Assembly: GCA_002296975.1 (NCBI GenBank)
Contig: DBIS01000398.1
Span: forward strand, 1 to 9,527
DNA: 9,527 bases
From: Deltaproteobacteria bacterium UBA796
GTDB lineage: Bacteria; Myxococcota_A; UBA796
Direction: 5' to 3'
This document shows, one piece after another, positions 1-8,281 of this stretch. The notes beneath the pieces are model-generated. The model was not told where the DNA came from and ran no database searches. It saw nothing but the letters and a program-made list of their open reading frames with translations. The position numbers and the translations under genes are program-made. Position 1 is the first letter of the stretch; every line of letters begins with the position of its first letter.

Positions 1-26
1 GCCGACGCCGATGCTGACGCTGACGC
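1..26 (+). repeat. Asp-Ala codon microrepeat (linker)
   Basis: Alternating GAC/GAT and GCN codons encode a (Ala-Asp) run at the left edge of the window, inside the frame of the partial lamin-tail gene. Acidic low-complexity linkers of this kind often follow a lipoprotein signal peptide or separate domains of exported proteins. Its full extent is unknown because it touches the window edge. Confidence 0.5.
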
Positions 27-1203
27 AACCAGTGTCACCGTTTATGGTGTCCAGACCGGTGAATGGAGCGACGGTGACTGGGTGACCTTGCGCGATGTGG
101 TGGTGACCACCGACGCCGTCATCATGGGGACTGGGCAGACTTTTTGGGTCCAAGACTTCGGTGGCGGCGAGTACTCGGGGCTTCAAATCTACATCGCTGG
201 CGACATCGCTGATGTGGGTATTCGCGAGGGCGAAGTCCTCCAAATTAGCGGCCGGGTGACAGATTTTTTTGGTGTGACCCAACTTCAACTCAGCACCACC
301 GCTGACCTTCTATTTTTAGGCCTCACCGAGTCGCCGACCGTTCTATCGGTCGAGGCGGCGGCCGTGACCGACTGGGAACCCCTCGAGGGAGTTTTGGTGC
401 AATTTGAGGATGTGACGATCACGGAGTCCTTCAGCTACGGCGAATACGGCGTGGCCATCGGCCCTGAAGCTGTGGACTTTCGTCTCGACGATATGGTGTG
501 GCCCGAGGCCGGGACTATCTTTGGCCTGGGCGACACCGTCGACGCCATCACCGGCTTGATTCACTTCTCCTATACGGATTGGAAGCTTCAGCCTCGATAT
601 CTAGCGGACCTGGTAGGCCACACGCCATACGCGCCACCACCGCCAAGTTGTGAAGGGGCGGACCGGTGTCTCGTTGACCTCGACGTGGGCGATTTGGTCA
701 TTACCGAAATCATGTTCAACCCCGCCTTCGGCACCGACGCCACCAGTGAGTGGGTCGAAGTTTACAACGCCACCGACGGCTCGGTGAACCTCAATGGGCT
801 TCTTATTGTTGAGACAGATGGTGCCGATGCCGAGATCGCCGCCGATCTGATTGTGGGCCTGGGTGGTCGCGCAGTATTGGCTGTGGGGAGTGGGGATGCC
901 TTTGGCTATGACTTTGTACCGGATGGGTTTTACGGCAGTTTGTCATTATCGAATACTGGAGATGAGCTCAGCGTGTGGGCCGGTCCCTTGATGATCGACT
1001 GGGCCCCCAGTTATGGGCCCCTAGACATCGAAGCAGGTCACTCTTTTCAACTCGATGCCAGCGTTGAGACTGCCGAGGGTAATGATTTAGCCGAAAACTG
1101 GTGCCAGGCGGCAACCATCGATGCAGATATCATCCTTGGTACTGGGATCAGTCCTGATTTCGGCACGCCATCGATGCCCGGTCGGTGCACCGAAGACGAC
1201 TGA
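1..1203 (+). CDS. Secreted OB-fold/lamin-tail-domain protein, 5' partial
   Basis: The frame is open from the first base to TGA at 1201-1203, giving 400 visible residues, so the true start lies upstream. Visible order: an Asp-Ala linker (residues 1-9), an OB-like domain (about 10-105) with the pattern 'FWVQDF...GLQIYI...G..LQISGRV' typical of the beta-barrel modules beside extracellular nucleases, a second related module (about 125-205) ending 'KLQPRYLADL', then a Pro-rich spacer and a lamin tail domain (about 230-395). The lamin tail begins 'GDLVITEIMFNP', continues 'SEWVEVYNATDGSVNLNGL' and closes with 'NWC...GTPSMPGRC', which is characteristic of the family. Such proteins are exported and bind surfaces or nucleic acid. 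No catalytic nuclease domain is visible, but one could lie upstream. Domain assignment of the lamin tail is strong; that of the OB modules is moderate. The role is inferred. Confidence 0.85.
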   Translation, partial: ADADADADATSVTVYGVQTGEWSDGDWVTLRDVVVTTDAVIMGTGQTFWVQDFGGGEYSGLQIYIAGDIADVGIREGEVLQISGRVTDFFGVTQLQLSTTADLLFLGLTESPTVLSVEAAAVTDWEPLEGVLVQFEDVTITESFSYGEYGVAIGPEAVDFRLDDMVWPEAGTIFGLGDTVDAITGLIHFSYTDWKLQPRYLADLVGHTPYAPPPPSCEGADRCLVDLDVGDLVITEIMFNPAFGTDATSEWVEVYNATDGSVNLNGLLIVETDGADAEIAADLIVGLGGRAVLAVGSGDAFGYDFVPDGFYGSLSLSNTGDELSVWAGPLMIDWAPSYGPLDIEAGHSFQLDASVETAEGNDLAENWCQAATIDADIILGTGISPDFGTPSMPGRCTEDD

Positions 1204-1227
1204 GCGGGTGGCCTTTATTGGTCTAAA

Positions 1228-1239
1228 CCAGCTACACTC
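1228..1239 (+). promoter_or_regulatory. Putative promoter -10 motif (ccagctacactc)
   Basis: The 12-mer contains TACACT (1233-1238), a TAnnnT-type -10 element, lying 7 nt before the phosphatase ATG. That spacing would put the transcription start at or next to the ATG and give a leaderless mRNA, which fits the lack of any Shine-Dalgarno sequence there. An 11/12 identical copy lies at 4173-4184, 5 nt before another ATG. No convincing -35 box is visible. Promoter function is inferred from position and recurrence only. Confidence 0.35.
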
Positions 1240-1245
1240 CCGGCC

Positions 1246-2316
1246 ATGTGGACTTTTATTTTTCTCAGTATCGGTTTGGCTTCGGCCTCCAACAATGAGC
1301 TTTTGGCTCCTCCTCCAACCGTCGAGGCGCTCGCTGGGGCTCGGGGTGACGCCGCTCCTCTTCCCCAAAAAGACACGCTGATCACCCGGGTGGCTTTTGG
1401 CTCTTGTATCGATCCCGAACAACCCATCCCGATTTTGGAGGCCATCCAGGCCCGTAATCCGCGCCTAATGGTGATGCTGGGCGACAATGTTTATGGTGAT
1501 GCTGTCTCTGGCGACCCCAGCTTGCCCGAACTCCGCAGGGCCTATGAAAACTTGGCGAACAACCAATTTTTTCGCAGCTTTTCTGCCTCCATACCGGTGC
1601 TTTCGGTGTGGGACGACCACGATTATGGCCTCAACGATGGCGGTATAGAATTTGCCCATAAGGTAGAGGCTGAGCGTATATTCGATGCATTTTGGGGCGT
1701 CGGAGAGGGTGACCCTCGCGCAGAGCATGAGGGGGTGTATGGCAGCTTCACTTTTGGTCCTGTCGGTCAGCAAATCCAGATTATTTTGCTAGACACCCGT
1801 ACCCATCGGAGCGCTTTAAAGCGTATGGGTCGGTTTCAGTTTTGGCGGAAGGGCCGATTCGAGGCGACAAGCGACCATCGTCAAGACATGCTCGGGCGGT
1901 CTCAATGGCGGTGGCTCGAGGCGGCCCTCAACAAGCCCGCGGACCTCCGCATTGTTGTTAGCAGCGTGCAGGTTTTACCCAAGCGACACGGTTGGGAGCG
2001 GTGGGGTCAAATGCCCATGGAGCGTGCCAAGCTCATCGACTTGCTCCATCGCCGGGACAATGTGGTCATTGTGAGTGGTGATCGCCATTGGGCCACCATG
2101 TACCAAGACGATTTTGGCCTTACTGAGATGACCGCGAGCTCACTCAATCGGCCCGTCGGCCGCAGCGCTCCTGAACGTGACAAAGATAGGGTCGTGAAGC
2201 CATTTGTCGATTCAAACTTTGGCGAGATTGAGGTCGATTGGGAGGCGCGAGTGGCGACCATACGGATTTTGGATGTGCTGGGTCAGCCAGTATCAAAGCT
2301 AGCGTTCGCTTTTTAG
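1246..2316 (+). CDS. PhoD-like metallophosphatase, predicted exported
   Basis: The 356-residue protein carries the metal-ligand motifs of the PhoD-type alkaline phosphatase/phosphodiesterase superfamily in order: FGSC (51-54), GDNVYGD (79-85), WDDHDYG (122-128), LDTR (182-185), LG..QW (216-221), SS..Q (239-242) and SGDRHW (277-282). It probably hydrolyses phosphate mono- or diesters outside the cytoplasm; the substrate cannot be read from sequence. The N-terminus (MWTFIFLSIGLASASN) is hydrophobic with an A-S-A cleavage motif at 12-14, but it has no Arg/Lys and no twin-arginine motif, unlike the classic Tat-exported PhoD. No alternative ATG/GTG/TTG exists between the upstream gene's stop and this ATG, so the start is well constrained. 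It follows the lamin-tail gene by 42 bp and may be co-transcribed or use its own promoter. Confidence 0.9.
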   Translation: MWTFIFLSIGLASASNNELLAPPPTVEALAGARGDAAPLPQKDTLITRVAFGSCIDPEQPIPILEAIQARNPRLMVMLGDNVYGDAVSGDPSLPELRRAYENLANNQFFRSFSASIPVLSVWDDHDYGLNDGGIEFAHKVEAERIFDAFWGVGEGDPRAEHEGVYGSFTFGPVGQQIQIILLDTRTHRSALKRMGRFQFWRKGRFEATSDHRQDMLGRSQWRWLEAALNKPADLRIVVSSVQVLPKRHGWERWGQMPMERAKLIDLLHRRDNVVIVSGDRHWATMYQDDFGLTEMTASSLNRPVGRSAPERDKDRVVKPFVDSNFGEIEVDWEARVATIRILDVLGQPVSKLAFAF

Positions 2317-2334
2317 GCCGTACTGCTCGCCTAA
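2313..2334. terminator. Hairpin spanning two convergent stop codons
   Basis: TTAGGC (2313-2318) and GCCTAA (2329-2334) form a 6-bp stem with a 10-nt loop. It covers both the TAG of the phosphatase (2314-2316, plus) and the TAG of the MopE-type gene (2331-2333, minus). A hairpin between convergent genes is where a bidirectional terminator is expected. Neither strand has a U-tract after the stem, so intrinsic termination would be weak. Confidence 0.3.
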
Positions 2335-4094
2335 GGCGTAGGGATTAGAATATCGGGGGGGATCACGACCCCGCCACCGCCACCGGAGGTGGTGCAGGTG
2401 CCATCTAATGCTGGGGACATCCAGTGCCCCCAATAGTCGCCACACATGGCTTCGCCTTCGTCGTCCCATTCGTTCTCTGCACGCTCCATGGTCGCCCCAA
2501 TGGTCATGATGAATGCGCTGGACATGGGGTCGCTCAGCGAAGCGATGCCGGTCGTGCTGTAGCCGATTCTGAAGTCACCAATTTCGCCATCTGGGTCGCA
2601 CAGGTCAACCGCCTCTCCCACGCTCCACAGGGTGCTTGGGAGATCATCACCTCCGGTTTTTCCATTGGAGGAACAGCTTCCCCACCCAATGGTCCAATCG
2701 GAGATGGCGCCGCTCGCAAAGGTTGCGGGGTCGCCTGGGGCGTGGGTGAACTCAGACTCGTACTCGGATGTCGCTAAATCGGCGTCGATGTCGGGGTCCA
2801 TCAAACGCTGGATTTTCACGGTTTCGGAACCCATAAAGATGTTGGGTGTCACCTCGAAATGCACCAGCATCGCCTCGCCGCTTTTGTTCCATAGCTCGGT
2901 TTTTTCGATTGTAAGGTGTTGGGTTGGGCCGAAGGAAGTCCAGGTTTTTTTGTATCTGTGGATGGCGCCAACCACATCGCCCACTGCGATTTGCTGAGCA
3001 CACTCGACTTCGAAATCATCGGAGGGTAATGGGATTCCGATGGAGTAGCCCTCGCCATCCAGCTCTACCATGAGCGCGTCCATCGAGATGCCTGGATAAG
3101 ATACTGCGGCCCAACTGCGCTCCAAGTCTAGGCGTGCGCTCGGCAGCATATCAAATCCGGCTTCGGTGGCGTCGTCCCACCAAAAGCCCTTGTCGTTATA
3201 AGCCACACGAATGTGTGTCCCTTCAACTGTGAAAGCGCCTTCATCCTCTGTGCAGGTGATGGTGCCGAGGACATCTTGAGGCTCCAGATTGATGCATGAG
3301 CCAGGGCCGTCGTCTGACCCGCCACAGTCGTGGTCGATATCATCGCCACAGTAGTCGGTGGCACCCGGAAAAATATCGCCATCGCCATCATCACAGTCAC
3401 CATCTACGGCGGCCAAACCAGGGCTACCAAAGCATGCTGTGAATACCTCACCAACGCCAAAGCCATCGAAGTCGCCGTCGGTGTACCAATCGGAAGCTTC
3501 GCCAATCGCCGCTGAGCTGTCGTTGCAGTCATCGGCGTTGCTGACATAGAAGGGCGGAGGGTCACAGCGCTCTACGGTCGTCGCGGGGTCGCCGAGACCG
3601 TCGGAGTCTGAGTCTGCATAAAACACGCTGAGGCCTTCGCTGACCGAAGGATCATCATCGTCGGTGAGTGCATCGCAGTCATTGTCGAGCCCGTCGCAGA
3701 CCTCAGTCGCATCGGGGTTGATGCTCGCCATGGCATCGTCGCAGTCGCTATTGTCTTCCACGAGGCTTCCAGCGAGGGCGCATACGGTGACGGGTGCAGT
3801 GTCGTCGCCAAATCCATCGCCATCGGTGTCGGGGTAGGCCAAAAATCCATCCACAAGACCATCGTCCGCCGTGTCGATCAAGCTGTCACAGTCATTGTCG
3901 ACACCGTCGCAAACTTCATCGGCATCTGGGTGGATGGTGTCGTCGCTGTCATTGCAGTCAATGACCGTGGTGTACCCGTCACCATCGGCGTCTACCGGGT
4001 CAGCGTCAGCGGCCTCAATCTTTTGAGGGTCAGTGGGGAGTGAGTTGGAGCAAGCCAAGGCAAAAAGGCATAGCAAGAGTTGGGGTCGGATCAT
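2331..4094 (-). CDS. MopE-type Asp/Cys-repeat lipoprotein
   Basis: I chose the ATG at 4094 (587 aa) over the upstream in-frame ATG at 4109. It has a GAGGA ribosome site 8 nt before it and gives a compact leader, MIRPQLLLCLFALAC, with the lipidated Cys at 15. Residues about 31-267 hold repeats of the 'putative metal-binding' family first seen in Methylococcus MopE: DxDGDGxGD loops, DCDD/DCND boxes and CDGxDNDCD boxes, expected to bind Ca or other cations. One unit lacks its CDG-DNDCD half. Residues about 280-545 form a non-repetitive region rich in aromatic and beta-type sequence that I do not recognise. The end is CTTS, five Gly, then a short Pro/Ile tail with no sorting anchor. Probably an outer-membrane or surface lipoprotein; function unknown. 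The gene is transcribed divergently from the FG-GAP lipoprotein gene. Confidence 0.85.
   Translation of the reverse strand: MIRPQLLLCLFALACSNSLPTDPQKIEAADADPVDADGDGYTTVIDCNDSDDTIHPDADEVCDGVDNDCDSLIDTADDGLVDGFLAYPDTDGDGFGDDTAPVTVCALAGSLVEDNSDCDDAMASINPDATEVCDGLDNDCDALTDDDDPSVSEGLSVFYADSDSDGLGDPATTVERCDPPPFYVSNADDCNDSSAAIGEASDWYTDGDFDGFGVGEVFTACFGSPGLAAVDGDCDDGDGDIFPGATDYCGDDIDHDCGGSDDGPGSCINLEPQDVLGTITCTEDEGAFTVEGTHIRVAYNDKGFWWDDATEAGFDMLPSARLDLERSWAAVSYPGISMDALMVELDGEGYSIGIPLPSDDFEVECAQQIAVGDVVGAIHRYKKTWTSFGPTQHLTIEKTELWNKSGEAMLVHFEVTPNIFMGSETVKIQRLMDPDIDADLATSEYESEFTHAPGDPATFASGAISDWTIGWGSCSSNGKTGGDDLPSTLWSVGEAVDLCDPDGEIGDFRIGYSTTGIASLSDPMSSAFIMTIGATMERAENEWDDEGEAMCGDYWGHWMSPALDGTCTTSGGGGGVVIPPDILIPTP
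3294..4004 (-). repeat. Tandem MopE-type metal-binding repeats (about 3.5 units)
   Basis: This part of the minus-strand gene encodes successive units with DADGDGYTT, DTDGDGFGDD, DSDSDGLGD and DGDFDGFGV loops, separated by DC[ND]D boxes and CDG[VL]DNDCD boxes. The full period is about 70 residues. In the third unit the distance from the DC box to the next DGDxDG loop is 17 residues, against 43-44 in the other two. That is an in-frame loss of about 27 codons covering the CDG-DNDCD module. The final unit uses a degenerate box, YCGDDIDHDCGG. Confidence 0.85.
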
Positions 4095-4102
4095 GTTTCG
4101 GG

Positions 4103-4107
4103 TCCTC
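4103..4107 (-). promoter_or_regulatory. Ribosome binding site GAGGA, decides start at 4094
   Basis: On the minus strand GAGGA lies 8 nt before the ATG at 4094. The upstream ATG at 4109 has no purine-rich site before it. The downstream ATG also yields the shorter, better-proportioned lipoprotein leader. Confidence 0.65.
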
Positions 4108-4132
4108 ATGTTGTCCGAAAGGTATCTCGAGC

Positions 4133-4138
4133 TGTCAA
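4133..4138 (-). promoter_or_regulatory. Possible -35 box TTGACA for the MopE-type lipoprotein gene
   Basis: The minus strand reads a perfect TTGACA 38 nt before the ATG at 4094. The hexamer around 17-19 nt downstream (GACAAC to CAACAT) is a poor -10 match. A transcript starting after it would begin near 4100, downstream of the ATG at 4109 and close to the ribosome site, which is consistent with a start at 4094. The match may be chance. Confidence 0.3.
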
Positions 4139-4172
4139 GCCTCGCCGGAGATTCCCACCCGAGCTGTCGATT

Positions 4173-4184
4173 CCAGCTAAACTC
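4173..4184 (+). promoter_or_regulatory. Putative promoter -10 motif (ccagctaaactc)
   Basis: This 12-mer differs at one base from the motif before the phosphatase gene and contains TAAACT (4178-4183) as a TAnnnT -10 candidate. It ends 5 nt before an ATG at 4190 and lies in the divergent gap before the FG-GAP lipoprotein gene. Transcription would be expected to begin near 4190. No -35 match is visible about 17 nt upstream. Confidence 0.35.
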
Positions 4185-4191
4185 ACTGCAT

Positions 4192-4195
4192 GGAG
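4192..4195 (+). promoter_or_regulatory. Ribosome binding site GGAG for the TTG start at 4201
   Basis: GGAG lies 5 nt before the TTG at 4201. That codon begins a lipoprotein signal peptide in the frame of the long downstream gene. The nearby ATG at 4190 is in another frame and stops after nine codons at 4217-4219, so it cannot start the lipoprotein unless the assembly has a one-base error. Confidence 0.45.
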
Positions 4196-4200
4196 ATTGT

Positions 4201-5850
4201 TTGCTGCGCTCTACCCTAATTTTGCTGCCGGCATTTGGTTTGGGGTGTTCTCAGGCCAAGCCAGGGCCTTGTGCCTCAGGTTATGTTCCCGACCCCCAGG
4301 GGGGCTGCACTGTGGTCGCCTCGGGTGATTTAGACACCGGGTCCATTCAAGAGGACACCGGGGCACCACCCACCCAAGCACGGATGCATTTTGGTCCCGT
4401 CGTGTCTTGCACAGACCCCATGGCTGCGGTCTCGTATGTAGACAAGGCGGTCGAGTGGGGCATTGCTGCGCCAGCGTTCACTTTGGATGAGCACACTGAG
4501 GCCGCTGCGGTGGCGGTGGCCGATTTCGACCGCGATGGTGACCTCGATCTCATTCTCTTTTACCGGGATGAGCCCCCGGTCCTGCACACGCGAGAGTCTA
4601 CTGGCTTTGTGTCATCTCATTTGGATGCGAGCAGTGAGGTTACCCAAATCGGAATGGCAGACCTAGACGGCGATGGTCGTCTGGATTTGCTTATCGGCGG
4701 TTTCGAACCCTCTGTTTTGCTGAACACCGCCACGGGTTGGCAAGCGCAATCCTTTCCAGTGTCATCTTTTTCTGCCCCAGGCTCGGTGACCAAATCGATT
4801 CACCCCATGGACATCGACCAAGATGGAATACAGGATGCCTATGTCTTAATGAGTGCGATGGATACCGCCGGGTCGGCTGCCATGGACGTCATCGCGTGGG
4901 GCATGGGGGACGGGAGCTTTCTCCTGGACGAGGCGGTGATTCCGCCGGAATGGGGCCATCAAAAGGGCTTTGATGTGCAGTGGCTTGATTGGGACCAAGA
5001 CGGCTGGCAAGATGTTTTCGTCGTCAACGAGCTCGACCCCTCCGCGGCACCCTCTGATTCAAAACATCAGGCGAGCTTTCTATTGCGGAACAATATGGGA
5101 AATCTTGAGCTTGCAAACGAAGCTTGTCGTTGTGATTTAAGTGTCGATGGGATGGGGGTTTCGTTGGGGGATACCAACCGAGACGGTCGCCCAGACCTAT
5201 ACCTGACTGCGACCGCCAAAAACTTACTTTTGGAGCAGCAAGAAGATGGCTCGTACGCAGACCTGGGCCAAAGCACAGGTGCGGACACCCTTGACGGGAC
5301 GATTCGCAGCATGGCCTGGGGAGGAATCTTGGTCGACTTCGATAATGACGGATTGCTCGATGTGGCGGTCGCCGAAGGGGACTTATGGCATGCATTTTCA
5401 GAAAATCCCATCGTTTTGGACATGCCTTTTAATGTGCGACGTCAGGTGTCTTTAGGGCATTTCGAGGAAGCCAATTCTCATGGCTTTGGACAGATGGGCT
5501 CGTGGCGAAGCATCGTCGCTGCCGACCACAATCAAGATGGTCTGCTGGACTTTATCGTGACCGATGTCGAAGGGCGGCCGATGTTGCTGCTGAGCGAAGG
5601 GTGCACCGCCAACAGTTGGCTCGAGGTGGCCGCACCGCATGGCAGCACGGTTGAGATCGAGGTGGGTGGCAGCTGGCGTGTGGGGTGGGCGACGACGGCC
5701 TCGGGTTTTGGGGCGGTCTCGGAGTCGGTCGTCCATTTTGGCTTGGGTGAGCACCCAACAGTGGACGCGATCCGGGTCATCCTTCCCGATGGCGAGCTCG
5801 TGTCGATGTCTCAGGCCGTTTCCGGGCGACGTCGGGTGACGGTAGAGTAG
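4201..5850 (+). CDS. FG-GAP/VCBS plus ASPIC-UnbV lipoprotein (CRTAC1-like)
   Basis: Starting at TTG 4201 (549 aa), the leader MLRSTLILLPAFGLGC places the lipidated Cys at 16; a longer upstream frame would run into the divergent gene. A CxxGYVPDPQGGC segment and a Thr/Asp-rich linker follow. Seven DxDxDGxxD calcium-loop motifs occur at about residues 108, 154, 204, 263, 324, 379 and 442 (DFDRDGDLD, DLDGDGRLD, DIDQDGIQD, DWDQDGWQD, DTNRDGRPD, DFDNDGLLD, DHNQDGLLD), consistent with a seven-bladed integrin-like beta-propeller. Residues about 473-547 match the ASPIC/UnbV domain (VGGSWR...HFGLGEHPTVDAIRVILPDG). Family members are exported and bind calcium, but bacterial functions are mostly unproven. 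No enzymatic motif is seen. The gene is divergent from the MopE-type lipoprotein gene and may share its control region. The start codon is the least certain part. Confidence 0.87.
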   Translation: MLRSTLILLPAFGLGCSQAKPGPCASGYVPDPQGGCTVVASGDLDTGSIQEDTGAPPTQARMHFGPVVSCTDPMAAVSYVDKAVEWGIAAPAFTLDEHTEAAAVAVADFDRDGDLDLILFYRDEPPVLHTRESTGFVSSHLDASSEVTQIGMADLDGDGRLDLLIGGFEPSVLLNTATGWQAQSFPVSSFSAPGSVTKSIHPMDIDQDGIQDAYVLMSAMDTAGSAAMDVIAWGMGDGSFLLDEAVIPPEWGHQKGFDVQWLDWDQDGWQDVFVVNELDPSAAPSDSKHQASFLLRNNMGNLELANEACRCDLSVDGMGVSLGDTNRDGRPDLYLTATAKNLLLEQQEDGSYADLGQSTGADTLDGTIRSMAWGGILVDFDNDGLLDVAVAEGDLWHAFSENPIVLDMPFNVRRQVSLGHFEEANSHGFGQMGSWRSIVAADHNQDGLLDFIVTDVEGRPMLLLSEGCTANSWLEVAAPHGSTVEIEVGGSWRVGWATTASGFGAVSESVVHFGLGEHPTVDAIRVILPDGELVSMSQAVSGRRRVTVE

Positions 5851-5871
5851 GTTAAAGGCGGGCATTTGGTG

Positions 5872-5962
5872 GTTTATGGCCGATGGTTCGTCGGCAACTG
5901 TCGGTGACACTTTGATGGCGCAGCATCCGATGCGTTGCACAAAGTGAGAAATCGCCATAAAC
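5872..5962 (+). promoter_or_regulatory. Long imperfect inverted repeat in the fusA leader
   Basis: GTTTATGGC-c-GAT (5872-5884) pairs with ATCGCCATAAAC (5951-5962): 12 base pairs with one bulged C. Nested inside, CACTTTG (5908-5914) pairs with CAAAGTG (5940-5946), capped by GCAT-CCG-ATGC. This is the only notable structure in the 156-bp gap between the FG-GAP lipoprotein stop and the EF-G start. No U-tract follows, so it is not a simple terminator. It could be a structured 5' leader, an mRNA-stability element or an operator-like repeat. A weak promoter candidate (TTGCAC 5935-5940, 17 bp, TAAACG 5958-5963) overlaps the right arm. If used, it would leave the repeat outside the mRNA. Confidence 0.45.
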
Positions 5963-5996
5963 GCGACCCCGATTAGAACACTTTTCTCAGCACATT

Positions 5997-6002
5997 GAGG
6001 GA
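5997..6002 (+). promoter_or_regulatory. Ribosome binding site GAGGGA of fusA
   Basis: GAGGGA sits 4 nt before the ATG at 6007 and selects it over the in-frame TTG at 5995, which overlaps this site. CTCA (5986-5989) can pair with TGAG (5996-5999) across a 6-nt loop and would partly cover the site. The stem is only four pairs, so strong control is not implied. Confidence 0.7.
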
Positions 6003-6006
6003 CACC

Positions 6007-8097
<2,091 letters not shown>

Positions 8098-8127
8098 AGT
8101 TGATTTTGGCTTGGGGCTGTGCACAAC

Positions 8128-8151
8128 AGCATCTCCTTTTGTGAGATGTTT
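8128..8151 (+). terminator. Possible fusA terminator hairpin
   Basis: An 8-pair stem (8128-8135 with 8143-8150, including CATCTC/GAGATG and one G-U) with a 7-nt loop starts 30 nt after the EF-G stop. The right arm ends in TTT (8149-8151), which is a short U-tract. The placement fits a weak intrinsic terminator. Confidence 0.4.
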
Positions 8152-8177
8152 AGGCGGTCACCAATCAAAGCAAATAC

Positions 8178-8212
8178 GCGCTGCGCATCGGTCTTTTGAC
8201 GATGGGCAGCGC
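8178..8212. terminator. Strong hairpin between convergent genes
   Basis: GCGCTGC (8178-8184) pairs with GCAGCGC (8206-8212). After a G-G mismatch, CATCG (8186-8190) pairs with CGATG (8200-8204), and the loop contains TTTT. It lies in the 184-bp gene-free stretch between the convergent EF-G gene and the second MopE-type gene, where transcription from both sides should end. No U-tract follows on either strand, so a factor-dependent terminator or an mRNA 3'-end stabiliser is as likely as intrinsic termination. The rest of 8098-8281 holds no credible coding frame. Confidence 0.35.
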
Positions 8213-8281
8213 TGTTGCGTTGGGGCTGCAGCCATGGTTACAGAAGCAAAAATCCCCTGGCCGGTTTCTGGTCTTTGTCGC

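Noticed and set aside
1201..1246. Possible readthrough or fusion between the lamin-tail gene and the phosphatase, which share a frame with only TGA between them
   Set aside because: The lamin tail domain is complete before the TGA, and the phosphatase begins with its own signal-like leader. A 14-codon stop-free gap is easily explained by chance.
8117..8129. CTGT...ACAG resembling a LexA box after fusA
   Set aside because: The spacing is 5 nt instead of 8, and it lies downstream of a gene rather than at a promoter.
8111..8228. 9-bp direct repeat TTGGGGCTG at 8111-8119 and 8220-8228 as possible insertion or attachment flanks
   Set aside because: Only 9 bp, no recombinase or element between the copies, and the enclosed DNA is an ordinary convergent spacer.
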